Shown here: one piece after another, positions 1-11,219 of the stretch | Layout of the letters: every line of letters begins with the position of its first letter | How positions within the stretch are numbered: the stretch's first letter is position 1 | NCBI GenBank assembly: GCA_033032175.1 | Contig: CM065316.1 | Coordinates: forward strand, 3,008,115 to 3,072,114 | DNA: 64,000 bases | From: Saturnia japonica | Taxonomy: Eukaryota > Arthropoda > Insecta > Lepidoptera > Saturniidae | Direction: 5' to 3' | Position numbers and translations under genes: made by a program | Notes under the pieces: model-generated | What the model was told of the DNA's origin: nothing | Database searches by the model: none | Seen by the model: the letters and a program-made list of their open reading frames with translations, nothing else

Positions 1-59
1 ATTGTGGTTTGTTTGTATGGAGAGTGTCTTCGGGACTGACTACAGCTTTGTGAAGAAAT
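1..59 (+). other. possible 3' part of an exon cut by the window edge
   Basis: Frame 2 is open to base 59 and is followed at once by a strong donor (GTAAGT at 60-65). The reading includes GTDYSFVKK. No downstream exon with a fitting phase was found and no family was recognised, so this may be chance. Confidence 0.2.
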
Positions 60-344
60 GTAAGTAAAAAAGTCCTCGATTTTGAGAAAATAAGATACAT
101 CGGTTAATATCGATACAGACTCGATGTATTTACTACGGGGTCATCCCTACTTTTAACATAAAAATTTACAGAATGACAGCAGTCGACTGTCAAACTATCA
201 AGTGTCAGTTGCCTCTGTCAATTTATTTTTTAAACACTTGACATTGGCAAAATTGCCTACATATGCAGAAAGCCAAAAAAACCCATCGGATACATGGCTC
301 TTAGTTCCTCTGGTTATTGGTCTATGGCTCTTAGGTCCAACTTC

Positions 345-500
345 GCACAATTTTCGAAATCTCCAAACATCACTCTAACATGATGGTGGCTTCCTTAATA
401 GAACTGTCCAGGGAGGTTTTCTGGCAACTCATATTGTATAATTATAATCCATTTCACTTGCGCACAATATTATATCCGAACTATATTATGCAAAATGATA
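345..500 (+). repeat. dispersed repeat family F (partial copy)
   Basis: The stretch around ATGATGGTGGCTTCCTT and the following AT-rich part recur near 26018-26215 (opposite strand), 29595-29875, 57985-58220 and 59755-59825. No coding capacity is seen; the class is unknown. Confidence 0.5.
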
Positions 501-505
501 TAAAT

Positions 506-1450
506 ATTTTAAAAGGTCAAATAACTTTTTGTGAATAAATACCAATCCACCAAGTGGCAGACCAAAATCTTGTGGATTGTTACTATGGTCACATTCTATC
601 GCACGGTCCGACCGTTTCATACTTCTAAAATTATTATCACTTTTGTTATTGTCTACAGAGTTATGTTGCAAAAATAAAAGCTAAAAGAGATCTTAATACT
701 TTTTATTTACTTTTAAAGTGCTCTGTTAGAATCACGTCGAATAACATTCTATGGCATTTAACATGTCTGACTTATTAGATAACAATAATCTAGCAATGAT
801 TTTCAATACAGATTCCCACAGTTTTCGGTATACGATTTTTTCAGTAAATATTGCAGAAGTTGTTGTTTATTGTCACAATATTGTACACATAGCGTCTCAC
901 ATTGGAGAATATCGGTTGTTCTTAAGACGAGGCACCTATTGTAGCTTCTTTGTACTGCTCACACCAATGTTCTGGAGTTTTATCAAATACCTGATAACAA
1001 AAACAAATAAACATATCATTATAATCCAAAAAGTATTCCCCTTTATACCCAATATTTATACACTTAAATAAAATAAATAATCTCGAAACTATTTCAGAGA
1101 GAAAATTTTATTGAAATTAATTATAATCACAGATAATAATATTTTGTATATTAATTATAGTATTTGGTAACATTGGTAACTACAATTTTTTCATAGTGAT
1201 GTTTTTGTTTTATATTTGTAAATATAAAACTGGAAAATATCAAACTGTTTGACTTACAAACAGCAAATTGGATTGCACGATTTTTTAACTTATAAATATG
1301 AATTAAAAATTTACTGTTTGCTTATTTATCAGTTATACTGTTATATCTAAAAGAATTGGTTAGTTTGAAAAAGACAAAAGTGTCGGTATTTCATTTTTAA
1401 TATTAAAGCTAGCTCACATAACCTACAGAATTGTTTATGAAGATATTGTG
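506..1450. other. AT-rich intergenic stretch, no gene supported
   Basis: Only short open frames occur here, on both strands, and none belongs to a family I recognise. On the minus strand an acceptor-like site near 983 is followed by 22 open codons and a stop, but no partner exon could be placed. Confidence 0.4.
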
Positions 1451-1456
1451 ATATTT

Positions 1457-1462
1457 TTTATT
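1457..1462 (-). terminator. polyadenylation signal of the MAGE/NSE3 gene
   Basis: AATAAA on the minus strand, about 45 bases after the stop codon of the gene at 1508-4713. Confidence 0.5.
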
Positions 1463-1507
1463 AGTTATGGACCAAATACCTAAAGGGTAAAAAAAAATGG
1501 TCAGATT

Positions 1508-4500
1508 CTATCCAGTAGTTTTGCAAGGGCAAACCTCAATCATTTTATTTATATGGATGACATTAAATACCTCTGCCATTTTTTTCAATAAAAACATTTT
1601 AGGCACCTCCTCTATTGCTCTTTGGCCCCATTCAAAGACATATCTAGCTAAATCTCCCTCACCGATCTGAAAATATACAAATAAAAAAAATGTACTATGT
1701 AATTTCTTGCTATTTTGCAAGATAGTAAAACAAGAATTTCTTGTTGATGTTGATGAACTTAACCTCTTACTTTAGCATAAAAGAAAATAAAGATTATAAT
1801 AATTGAATAGTCTCCTTACATAAAAACAAGATTGTTTGAAAGATTGTTATGACACAGAGAAATTTCTTTCTACTTGGGGCAGCTCGACTGGTGGAACACC
1901 TCCCCTTACAGAAGATCGCAGCTAAATAAACTTGTGTTGTGTTCCTGCAATGAGTACGGTTTTAGAGCTCATCAGGGGTTTAAAGTTGACAAAGCTCTAG
2001 TTGATACCTACATGGTATTACAAGCACCATAGGAGCGTACCACCAGATGAGCTGTATGCCTGCTTGCTAGCTTAGTTGTATTAAAAAAAACATTGATATG
2101 TGAAACTTACCTTAGAGTGTACCAAATATAATTGTTTTGTAAATGTGTTGGTAAGAATCTTTCGTCCTGTATGATCGTTATCTTCAAGTAAGCCAGCTTG
2201 CGTTAGGAAATTCCACATATCTTCTGAAATTAAAAAAAAAATTAATAGTAACAATCATTAAAAAAAACTACATGTATAAGTGTATAGTGATACCCAGTTA
2301 CCCATTATACCCCAGTATGTAGGCTAAAAGGTGCCATTTTCTATTTAAAGCCCAATTCTGATACTTTAACACACATTACAGATTTTAAAATGTTTTAGTG
2401 GTTGCATAGTTGAACCAGTAGAATATCTGTCCAATATCAGCTGGTTCAAATTTGGTTAGAATTTGTATCCTCTTAAATTGAATTTATTCAGTAAAACTCT
2501 TTGCCGTCAATGAAGGAAAATATTGTTACATCCATACATTACGTCACACGAATTTCATGATTTTTTGACCTCTCCCCCGTCCTTGTCACAGCTGGTCACA
2601 TTTGTGACCAAAAAAATATTGTACCTCCCCTTTCTATCTTAATTTTTGAATGCCCCCTTTAGGAAACCCCAAAAATGTTTATAAATTTGAAATAAAGTGT
2701 CTACCTTCTTTAACTGGTCCCCCAGTCATGAAAATATGTGTGAGAGCTGCAGTCAGTAATTTTCTATGTTGGGACTCCATAATAGTCGAAGGTAATGAAT
2801 TACATTCATTGTTAAGAACCACAATGTATTGAATTCCACTCTTGCCCTCTACTTGAATGAGTTTATATCCATATACCTGAAGAAATAAACAATCATTTTC
2901 TCTTTAAACTATAACTTATTTAACTTAAAAATATATTTTAGAAATCAAATGAAAGTAGATCTATTGATAAGTAAATGTTATACATAATATATAAATACAT
3001 TACAACTGCCTCATTAGTTTAGTGGCCCTAAGCGCGACTGCTATACTCGAGGCCCTAGGTTCAATTCCCAGGAAGAGCAAAGTGTTATTGGGTTTGTCTA
3101 TGAAATTCTCATTAACAACTCTGAGTTTGGCTATGTGCTTGATTTTGCTTTGTGCTCATTCCTATTATGTGAGACCTAAAACATATCCTGCAAACTGTGG
3201 GTGCACATTAGTACACCTCTGCCTAACCCTTTGGGATACAGGGATGATGGTATGTTTATAAATACACTCGTGCATAGGTAAAAATTAACATTTATTTTAA
3301 TTTTTTTATAGCAATAAGCAATTGTTTATTATTTGCAATTTAAATAATAAAAAAAGAATGTGGTGTCCTGGGACACCAGGTAGGAACGAAGTTCCTTCGG
3401 CTCATATAGAATCGACACAATTTGCAAAACAAAAATCGTGCTCAATTTTATGTAGATTTTCTTGATTTTTCTCTTAAATTTTGCTGATTCGTTTTTATTT
3501 AAGTACAGGAACGTATTTACTAAATTCATTATTTTACGAAATAATAAATTACGTAAAATAAAAAAAAATCGTAATTCAAATTATCAATTAAAATAACAAA
3601 ATATGTCTCTTTATTTTTGTTTGACAACATAAAATTATATATAAATAGAAATAATTACAATACAAAAAAAGGTATTATACACTACTCGCTTGTGTATACG
3701 ACTGTCGCGCCTGCGCACGTCTCATTTAATGGTTTTATTCCACGGACTTTTTCTTTACGGTTTTACTATCACATTTTTTTCAGTTCGGTCGCACAGCAAA
3801 ATCCCTATCTCCTCCAAGCCTGCCTTAAGGAACTTCGTTCTAAAAATTCATAAATATCTGAATGGTCTACTAATCCATATGTTGTTATTATACACTGTCA
3901 AAACTGTGAATTTTATGAAGTAAATAAACAAATAAACAATTAATAATAAATATAAAAATAATAAACTCATTTTCCTGTTATGTTGTAGTTTGTTTGGTTT
4001 TCTTCTGTACATATTTTAATCTCATAACTATTTTTATCATAGTTTTTTTTTGTTTTGGTTGATAAATTTAGACTCAGTAATTTTCATACAAAGTTTTTTT
4101 TTCAACTAGCAAGCCTTAAGGGCCATGGAACCATTAGAGGCTTTGACTGATTCACTAGGCTTGGGGGAGGGTGCGGAAGACACTCAGCTGCAAAAGCGAG
4201 ATAACAAGCTCAATGGGTACTAATGTGTCTGAACCTCGGCTTGGGTTGTTGCCTTACATGCAAGCTAATTTTTTATATGTAAAATTCTATCTAACTAACT
4301 ACACAATATACATGTTGCTGCTTTGTGGAAAGAAGTACTATGTGCTATGTTATAAAGAAGCAGTGTTCATCATGTAGCCAAAAGTGCCAAGTATGAACCA
4401 ATCTGACTCTGTCCTCAGGAGTAAACGCCTGTTATTGACTGGCGTTGGTGATGACTGTAATTATTTTTTATTATGGTTACAATTTAGCAATAAATACCTT

Positions 4501-4713
4501 TTTTAGTTTTTTATCCGCCTCGACTATGACTTTATTCACTTGGTTGGTAGGAGTTTCGCAAGTAGTAGTCAAATGATTTATAATCTCCGCCCGTTTAATT
4601 GGAATTTTGCTGCCTTCTCGGCAAACTATATATCGTACACATTCCTTAATAGCATCTTCTAGATGTGATATATTATCGTCAGAATGAGTTCTTTTGATTC
4701 TTCTTTGGCTCAT
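1508..4713 (-). CDS. MAGE-domain protein, likely NSE3 subunit of SMC5/6 complex (4 exons)
   Basis: Four minus-strand exons read through cleanly: 4713-4498, 2876-2705, 2223-2111 and 1666-1508. All junctions are GT/AG, their phases are 0, 1 and 0, and together they give 219 residues and a TAG stop. The protein is almost all MAGE homology domain. The first winged helix holds the typical KIPIKRAEI stretch (exon 1). The second begins with VYGYKLIQVEGKSGIQYIVV and contains FMTGGPVKE, then WNFLTQAGLL (exons 2-3). A short MAGE protein in an insect is usually the single-copy NSE3 (MAGEG1-like). By family knowledge this binds NSE1 and NSE4 within the SMC5/6 complex and works in the nucleus in DNA repair. 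The start is the ATG that opens exon 1, with no acidic or repetitive extension. Introns 1 and 3 contain SINE and MITE copies. The NSE3 role is inferred from the domain and length. Confidence 0.87.
1857..2083 (+). repeat. dispersed repeat family D, LINE 3'-end type
   Basis: It opens with TTTCTTTCTACTTGGGGCAG and contains GGTGGAACACCTCC and GTGTTGTGTTCCTGC. Related copies lie at 17755, 21535, 25040, 26745 (minus) and 32612 (minus). It sits in the last intron of the MAGE gene, in antisense. Confidence 0.6.
3009..3262 (+). repeat. tRNA-derived SINE (family C)
   Basis: The head has a tRNA-like A-box region (TTTAGTGGCC) and a B box (GGTTCAATTCC). The body contains AGAGCAAAGTGTTATTGGG and the tail is GGGATACAGGGATGATGG. 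Two more copies lie at 8788-8975 (minus) and 34705-34949. It is in intron 1 of the MAGE gene. Confidence 0.7.
3352..3848 (-). mobile_element. non-autonomous element M with inverted GGAACGAAGTTCC motifs
   Basis: GGAACGAAGTTCCTTCGGC at one end (about 3392) and a degraded AAGGAACTTCGTTC at the other (about 3828) form inverted repeats. Outside the first lies a hairpin, GGTGTCCTGGGACACC. A second copy in the other orientation is at 33131-33548 and keeps both features. It has no open frame of note and lies in intron 1 of the MAGE gene. Confidence 0.6.
4103..4310 (-). repeat. polyA SINE family E (minus copy)
   Basis: This diverged reverse copy matches the SINE at 15155-15660, including the complements of GGCTGAGTGCC and CCCCCAAGCC. 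Confidence 0.5.
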
Positions 4714-5310
4714 TATTGCGAAACCCTACAAAGGTGACTTACAAGACAGTAAAAAAACTATTTAGGAGTTAGAACGTAAAATCATACAAAATCTTCCAAA
4801 CTCATATATTAGTAATCGATGGACTTTATTAGTAAGTTACAGACTAAAACCCAGGTCTCAGAGTCTAAATAATGATAAAGAAATTATTGTACCCACTTTC
4901 TTGTAAAAAATCACTAAAATATACAGAGAAGGGAACCAAATTCAACTGTCAGTGTCAGGTGTCAATTTTAATCAAAATATCAAAACACAACGCGAACAAT
5001 CGATAAATTGAAAGCCAGAAATAAAACAATCGATTGTTCATTTCTAATAATTATTTAGGTGTATTTTTGTGATTACAATGAAGATTTTGCAGAAATGACC
5101 TTTTTATAGCTTGTAGAGCTATCACTGTTTATTTTTTCATTTATTTCATACCAAGAAAAATTGATCGATATCTTAAAATATTCGATAGCGCAAAAAACGC
5201 CAAACAATTATTCTCAACATTCTATAAAATGTATCAGAACATTTAAAACTACTAAACGCCATCTATGAATACTCCCGGAAAATACGTTTTCATGGATTGT
5301 TTTTATTGAA
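4714..5310. promoter_or_regulatory. region upstream of the MAGE gene with ATCGAT motifs
   Basis: No gene is seen. The stretch holds several ATCGAT-centred sites (near 4815, 5000, 5030 and 5164), which resemble the DRE-type element of insect housekeeping promoters. The link to promoter function is inference. Confidence 0.25.
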
Positions 5311-5312
5311 AA

Positions 5313-5821
5313 CTAGCTGTGCCTGTGGCTTCGCTCACGAGGACTACAGAATGCCCGCGTGAATCTTACTCTATCTTAAAGACAAAAATTCTTATTGTGG
5401 GCGTTCCTTAGAAGATAGAAGTATACTCTGCCGGACTTTTTTGTAGATCTTTTTAATGCCACTGATTATGTAGTACATTATTTTGCCATATCTCTTATGG
5501 TTTACTCAGCATAAGCCATTTAATCACCCGAATTGATTCACCATGGCCAGACTTTTTTATTTGTGCGGAACTACAATTTTTTTTTTAATAAAAGTAGCCT
5601 AAGTTACTCCCTTTATCATCAGCTATCTATCAGTGAAAGTCCCGTCAAAATCGGTCCACCAGTTTCGGAGATTACCCGAAAAAAACAGACAGACAGACAG
5701 ACAAAAATTTCAAAAATGGGCTTTTTGTTATAGGTGTCGCTTATACTTTCACATGCATTTTGTAAAAAACTATTATTTTGACATTACAAACAGACACTTC
5801 AATTTTATTAATTGTATAGAT
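5313..5821 (+). repeat. repeat family A (about 510 bp), near full length
   Basis: It begins CTAGCTGTGCCTGTGGCTTC and ends TTTTATTAATTGTATAGAT. An internal landmark is GAAAGTCCCGTCAAAATCGG followed by CAGACAGACAGACAG. About ten copies occur in both orientations, often cut short. It has no protein and looks SINE-like or like a LINE 3' end; the class is unassigned. Confidence 0.75.
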
Positions 5822-6195
5822 TACGTAAAGATAAATTAATTAGGGATTAGTTTCACTAGATTTTACTCTATAATTAAAATAGTTTACAGTATTATATCTT
5901 AGGCCCTGTGGCCATATAAGCAAAGTGATTTCAAAGTAGTATGTGGCATGACTCTGGTAGGTATGACATTCGATGGCCCCACTCGAGTAACGTAACTATA
6001 ATAAAATATCATAGTACTAAGGCACTCAAGACAGTGTATTCGCCTGATGAAGATCAACATGCTTTTGCTTATTTACAGTTTATAATACATATTCAGGAAA
6101 AGAGTTAAAAACTAGTAGCACAAACGTCGTTATGAAGGAATGAAATACATATCCTGATAGATTTAAGACATTTTAACAACGAAAAAATTAACTTA
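5822..6195. other. intergenic, nothing recognised
   Basis: No open frame, repeat partner or regulatory site could be supported here. Confidence 0.3.
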
Positions 6196-6199
6196 TTTT

Positions 6200-6312
6200 T
6201 TAACCGACTTAAATACGAATGTATTTATGAACCGATTTGGGATGTATCTTTTTTTTGTTGGATAGGGGGACCCTTGTGGTCCCATTTTAATTTCATTTTA
6301 ACTCTTCAAAAT
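6200..6312 (+). repeat. repeat family G fragment
   Basis: The stretch ACCGACTTAAATACG through TTTGTTGGATAGGGGGACC matches the copies at 11325-11560, 42000-42215, 31830-32030 (minus) and 62565-62770 (minus). Confidence 0.5.
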
Positions 6313-6403
6313 CATTAAGGAGTGGAGCAGTACCTAACCATAAACGTAAAAAAACTGCATAGCGGTCGGCAAGTACAACATTGAGAACAATGATTGGCTA
6401 CAC

Positions 6404-6703
6404 TAGGGGTCTCCACATTACGGCTCGCGGGCACCACCAATCCGGCCCGAGACAGTCGGCCTGACGAGGTATCTGGCCTTTCCAACGCCACTACGAATGC
6501 AACGTCATAATAAATACATTTATCATACCTAACTCGCCGGCTAGTCCCGAAATGGAAATATGCGCGAAGTCTAATAGTTACTAAATATAATTTCAAAACT
6601 GTAATGGTATGCCAATGTGATGGATCTAGCTAGTAGATCTTTGCCCTTGGGCTTTGTGAAGCATCCAATCTGGCCCTTAGACTAAAAAGTTTGGAGACCC
6701 CTG
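6404..6703. mobile_element. non-autonomous hAT-type element, 300 bp
   Basis: The right end reads, inward, CAGGGGTCTCCAAACT, and the left end reads TAGGGGTCTCCACATT, a typical hAT terminus. The flanking 8-mers GGCTACAC (6396-6403) and GCGTACAC (6704-6711) match at six of eight positions, as an ageing 8-bp target duplication would. There is no transposase. Confidence 0.65.
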
Positions 6704-6711
6704 GCGTACAC

Positions 6712-7478
6712 GTTTGTGTTAGCGAGTTAGTCGAATAATTTTATTGGCACTGCTAATAATTCGATAATAATTTGGAACGGTAAAAAACCACCATTGGTTT
6801 TTGTCTCTTGATATAAATAGGTAATTATATTGCTGTTTCAAAAACATCGATAAGTTCGATACTAATTAGTAAAGGCCGAGTTTATGTGAACGATAAATGA
6901 TATAATTGGTGGGTTAAATGTCATGTTATGGTAACGAAGATAATACAATCTCTTACGACCTCATGATGCTCCATGATTACCTATTACGAAAACGTATCGA
7001 TGTTATATTTACGTCATAATTATGTTAGTAACAACTTATTGATGCAAATAGTTTAAAGAGGCCATTCGTAAATTACTAGTAAGGGTACTGAGGTGGAGGG
7101 GGGCTTAAAGAAATCTCTACGTGCCTTTAACTTTGTCGGTTGTAAACCCCATTCTTACGTAATACTTTGTAAGTCGAAATTTAATATTGGAAATATAGTT
7201 CCATTTCTGATGCCGAATGGTTAAAGAGATAATAATTAAAAATATTACGTTATTTACGAAGATATTTTCTCCAATTCAGTATTAATCTTTATCCAGATAT
7301 TAATTTAAATTAAATTGTCCTTTAAAGTTTTGCATTTAAATGAATACCGTAGAAGATATCACGAATTCAAAATTTACGAGTGATCTAAGAAATCTCTCTC
7401 ACTCACCAAAACCGGATGCGGTCGGTTGGCCGGCAAACCAACCTACGATTAATTGTGCGTCGCGAGCTAAGCGTAGTA
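6712..7478. other. intergenic, no gene supported
   Basis: This is AT-rich sequence with no recognised repeat partner. A 103-codon plus-strand frame starting at 7340 crosses into the mariner element and shows no family signature. Confidence 0.3.
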
Positions 7479-8782
7479 CAAGGTGTCCAGAAAGGGTATC
7501 GGGTATTTGTTTTCGCGCCATATTCAAAACGGGGCGTCTAAAGGGTGCGGGGAGGGGGTTCGTGGCGTCCGCCATTTTGTGGAGTTTTAGTCACGATGGA
7601 ACAGTACTCGGGGACGCATCGCGCATTTTGCGTACGAGCGTATTATCGTAATGGTGATTCAATAGTGACTGCTCAACGTCTCTATCGTGCGGAATATCGT
7701 ACACGCCACGCGCCAAGTGACGATAGCATTAGAAAATGGATCAGGATATTCGAGAATACAGGTGCGACAGTTAAAGTTCAAAACTCTGGTCGTCCTTGTT
7801 CATTTCGCGATGAAGAAATAATTGAAGAAGTTGAGGCGTCGGTTCGTCAAAATCCGTCTTTATCCATCCGAAAGCGAAGCCAAGCGTTGAACATCAAAAA
7901 ATCGTCTTTACATTCGATTTTAAAGAAAGACTTACATCTAAAAGCCTATAAAATTCAATTGGTTCAAGAATTGAAGGATACGGACTATGCTAATCGACTG
8001 AATTTTGCGAACGAAATGCTGCAGCGATTTAACAACTTTAACAACATACTGTTCAGTGACGAAGCAAATTTTCACCTGAATGGTCATGTTAATAAGCAGA
8101 ATTGTCGGTACTGGGCAGTGGAGAATCCGAGACGAAAGCATGAACGACCCCTGCATAGCCCAAAGGTCGTTGTTTGGGCCGCTATGTCTGCTAAAGGAAT
8201 AATTTGTCCTTATTTTCATGAAGATCAACGAGGCCGAGCAATTAATGTGAATAGTGACCGTTATTGCGATATGTTGCGAAATTTTTTGGTCCCAGAGTTG
8301 CAGGAGTTTGCAGCTTTCAACTCAAGAACGTGGTTCCAGCAAGATGGGGCCACTTGCCATACCTCAAATGACTCAATGGAAATTGTTAACGAATTATTCC
8401 CTAATAAAGTCATTTCGCGAAGGGGTAACATCAACTGGCCTCCCAGAAGCCCCGACCTTAGCCCGCTTGACTATTTTGCACGGGGATACCTTAAAAGTAA
8501 GGTTTATCAAAACAATCCGACGAATCTAACCCAGTTAAAGCAAAACATCAGGTCAGAAATGGCAGCAATATCGATAGCTATGTGTCAACGTGTTATCGCC
8601 AATCTTCGTTTCCGTTTAGAAGAGTGCCAGCAACGTAACGGTCATCATTTGGATAACATCATCTTTTCCAAATAATTCTCCAATTCATATGCTAATAATA
8701 AACAATAAACTTTTTTATTGCATACAAATAATTTTTGTTTCATTGAACTTACAAATACCCGATACCCTTTCTGGACACCTTG
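7479..8782 (+). mobile_element. complete DD41D mariner-like transposon, 1304 bp
   Basis: Perfect 32-bp terminal inverted repeats lie at 7479-7510 and 8751-8782 (beginning CAAGGTGTCCAGAAAGGGTA). The element is flanked by TA at 7477-7478 and 8783-8784, as expected for Tc1/mariner insertion. It contains one uninterrupted transposase gene (7596-8675). No mismatch between the terminal repeats and an open frame point to a recent insertion. Confidence 0.93.
7596..8675 (+). CDS. DD41D mariner-like transposase
   Basis: This 359-residue protein should bind the terminal repeats and cut and rejoin DNA in the nucleus. The N-terminal half (about residues 1-125) has two helix-turn-helix parts with a GRP motif (NSGRPCSF) between them. 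The catalytic residues are Asp155 (in FSDEANF), Asp250 (in WFQQDGATCH) and Asp292 (in SPLDYF). There are 41 residues between the last two, which defines the DD41D group (rosa/Visitor-like). The start is the ATG at 7596, 117 bases inside the left end; the frame is open 17 codons further upstream, but that part shows no conservation I recognise. The TAA stop lies 75 bases before the right terminal repeat. No frameshift or lost catalytic residue is visible, so activity is plausible but untested. Confidence 0.92.
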   Translation: MEQYSGTHRAFCVRAYYRNGDSIVTAQRLYRAEYRTRHAPSDDSIRKWIRIFENTGATVKVQNSGRPCSFRDEEIIEEVEASVRQNPSLSIRKRSQALNIKKSSLHSILKKDLHLKAYKIQLVQELKDTDYANRLNFANEMLQRFNNFNNILFSDEANFHLNGHVNKQNCRYWAVENPRRKHERPLHSPKVVVWAAMSAKGIICPYFHEDQRGRAINVNSDRYCDMLRNFLVPELQEFAAFNSRTWFQQDGATCHTSNDSMEIVNELFPNKVISRRGNINWPPRSPDLSPLDYFARGYLKSKVYQNNPTNLTQLKQNIRSEMAAISIAMCQRVIANLRFRLEECQQRNGHHLDNIIFSK

Positions 8783-8787
8783 TATTT

Positions 8788-8975
8788 GTAAATATGAAGT
8801 TATGTTATATACCATCACGCCTGTATCCCCGAAGTGTACACCCACAGTTAGTCGGGTATGTTTTAGGTTCTATGTAATAGGGGCAAGCTTATTGGCATTA
8901 ATTGAGCACAAAGCCAAACTTCGAGCTACTACTGAAAATTTCGCACTTTGCTTGACCTGAGAATCTCTGGGGCGG
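8788..8975 (-). repeat. tRNA-derived SINE family C (minus, 5'-truncated)
   Basis: Read on the minus strand it runs from GAGCAAAGTGCGAAATTTTC to GGGGATACAGGCGTGATGG, matching the body and tail of the copies at 3009 and 34705. The tRNA-like head is not clear. The mariner element inserted a few bases beyond its tail. Confidence 0.6.
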
Positions 8976-9478
8976 GTCGTTAGTTTAATTATAATAATCA
9001 TATTTCAAGGATTAGATAGTTGTCTAATAATAAAATAATGGCTATATCAGATAGCAATAAAATATGTAGTATATTCTAAATTAACTGTTAAAAATACAAA
9101 CCATTGATTTACGTCAAACGGTGAGTTATAGTGTGACTGATCCTTTTCTAACAACATTTTATTATTTTGAAAAACAAGATAGAATCTTACGTAAGAAGAG
9201 GGAGGGGGGGGGGTCGAGAAATCTTATGTACCCTTGAATGGGGGAGGGAGGGTCAAAAATCACCAAAACCATCCTTACGTAATTAATGAATATTGAACGA
9301 GTGTTGTAAACATATGCATTTTATTAATTTTTTTTTATCAAACGTGTCTAGAATGTTCTATTTCTTATTAGTTTTGAAGTTTACGCTTAAAAGAAACGAT
9401 TTTAATATTTTATAGTCTGGCATTACATAAACTGTATAGGGGGCAAAATCGAGGTGAACAAAAACTGAAGTCATTATA
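8976..9478. other. intergenic, low complexity
   Basis: AT-rich, with a G-rich run near 9199-9252 of the form GGGAGGGGGGGGGG. No gene is supported. Confidence 0.3.
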
Positions 9479-10738
9479 TTAGGTCCTTACATATGAAATT
9501 GGCGTTTTGTTGAACTGGTTACTTTGATCTCAAATATCTGGCGTCTGGTTAGAAATTCCAAATTCAAATTTATTCCAAATTTCAGCTTGTGTATCGAATT
9601 TAGTGATTCATTTGTTTTTACAATTTAATTTTTCTTTGACCTCGTTCTTTTCACAAAATAGAAAATTTAAAATATCGCCTTATTTACGAATATAAGTTCC
9701 ATTGTGGAATCAGCGCTGCAGAATCTGCTCGAAGGATTAATGATGTGTATGGGAAAGCTACTGTAAAAGTAAAACACGGTATGTTTTTGGTTCCAAAGTT
9801 TTCGTTCTGGAAATGTTGACCTACGAAACAAACCCCGTGGACGGCCGGAGACCCTAGTTAAAAATGAAGAATCAAAGGTGATCGTTGCAGAAGAACCACA
9901 TCAGAGTTAGCGGCAGGCTTCGGTGTGAGTGATAAAAAAAATTATTCACTTGAAACAAACAGGAAAAGTGAAAAAGCTCGAGAAATGGGTACCGCATGAA
10001 TTGACTGAAGCATGCCAACAAACACCTATTGAGTTCTGCATTACATTACTCAACCGTCACAATTACAAGGGAATTTAAAATCGTATTGTTACTTGTGACG
10101 AAAAATGGATCCTTTACGATGATCGGAAACGCTCATCACAGTGGTTGAACCCAGGAGAACCGGCCAAATCTGTCCCAAGCGAAAGTCGTCTCAGAAAAAG
10201 GTACTGGTGAGTGTTTGGTGGACCAGTGCTGGTGTCATACACTACAGCTTCGTGAGATCCGTCCAGACGATAATGGCAGATCTGTATTTTCAACAGTTGC
10301 AAACCATGATGGAAAAGCTAGCCGTTAAACAACCGAGACTAGTCAATATCTCAAGCCCACTGCTGCTTCAGAACAACGCTAGAACCCATACTTTACAACC
10401 GACGATCGCTAAATTAGAGGAACTGCGGTTGGAATGTCTCCGAAACCCATCATATTCCCCGGATATTGCTCCAACAGATTACCACTTCTTTCGAAATTTC
10501 GACAATTTCTTGCAAGGAAAATAAATTCAATTCCGATGAGGCTGTCCAAATTGCCTTCAAAGATTTTATTGATTCTTGCTCCCACAATTTTTTCAGCAAT
10601 GGAGTCAATGAACTACCTTTAAAAAGGCAAAAGTGCATACATGGTACATACTTCGATTGATTAAATGTATAATTTCATAATATTTTTTTCATTTTACTTT
10701 TACCATATAAAACGTTAATTTCATATGTAAGGACCTAA
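9479..10738 (+). mobile_element. decayed DD34D mariner, 1260 bp
   Basis: Terminal inverted repeats begin TTAGGTCCTTACATATGAAA and are flanked by TA at 9477-9478 and 10739-10740. They differ at a few inner positions. The transposase inside is broken. A fragment of the same family in reverse orientation lies at 39318-39465. Confidence 0.88.
9655..10524 (+). pseudogene. mariner (DD34D) transposase pseudogene
   Basis: Conserved pieces occur in order but in different frames. EKWVPHELTEA lies near 9980. After an in-frame stop come TCDEKWILYDD (first catalytic Asp, near 10096) and VSVWWTSAGVIHYSF. NNARTH follows, where the usual catalytic Asp is Asn, and then YSPDIAPTDYHFF with the third Asp. Stops, frameshifts and the lost Asp make it non-functional. 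The last open piece, 10141-10524, is the C-terminal half. Confidence 0.85.
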
Positions 10739-10784
10739 TATTATTGCCCTTCTGCGCAACATATTCACGCATCATATCAAAACA

Positions 10785-11219
10785 CTTCTTTTTTTTAATT
10801 CTTGTCTGTCTCTTCGTTCCGGGTAATCTCTGTAACGGTTGGACCGATCTTGACCGGACTTTCACTGGCAGATAAACGATATTATAATGAATAACTATGG
10901 ATACTTTTATTTTAGAAAAAAAATTAGGGTTCTATGCGAAAAGAGCTGGTCATGGTGAATAAATTCGGGCGCTTAAATGTCTTACGCTGAGTGAACCATA
11001 AGATATATATCAAATTAATATATAACATAATTGGAAATATTAAAAATACCTACAAAAAAGTCAGCGAGAACATATGTCTATTATATAGTGAACACCCACA
11101 ATAAGCATTTTTTTGTTTAAAATAACCTGGTGCAGGGAAGCAATTGAGATTTGCGCGTGTGCCCGATCTATGGCATTCTGTGGTCCGCGTGATTGAAGCC
11201 GAGGGTAGGTACTGCTAGT
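10785..11219 (-). repeat. repeat family A (minus, 3'-truncated)
   Basis: It matches the family-A landmark (the complement of GAAAGTCCGGTCAAGATCGG) and the CTAGC terminus at the right. The end with ATTGTATAGAT is missing. Confidence 0.65.

Noticed and set aside
751..1071. 106-codon plus-strand frame
   Set aside because: AT-rich composition, no domain, and no splice or promoter context; likely chance.
2650..2832. 60-codon plus-strand frame
   Set aside because: It is the antisense of exon 2 of the MAGE/NSE3 gene.
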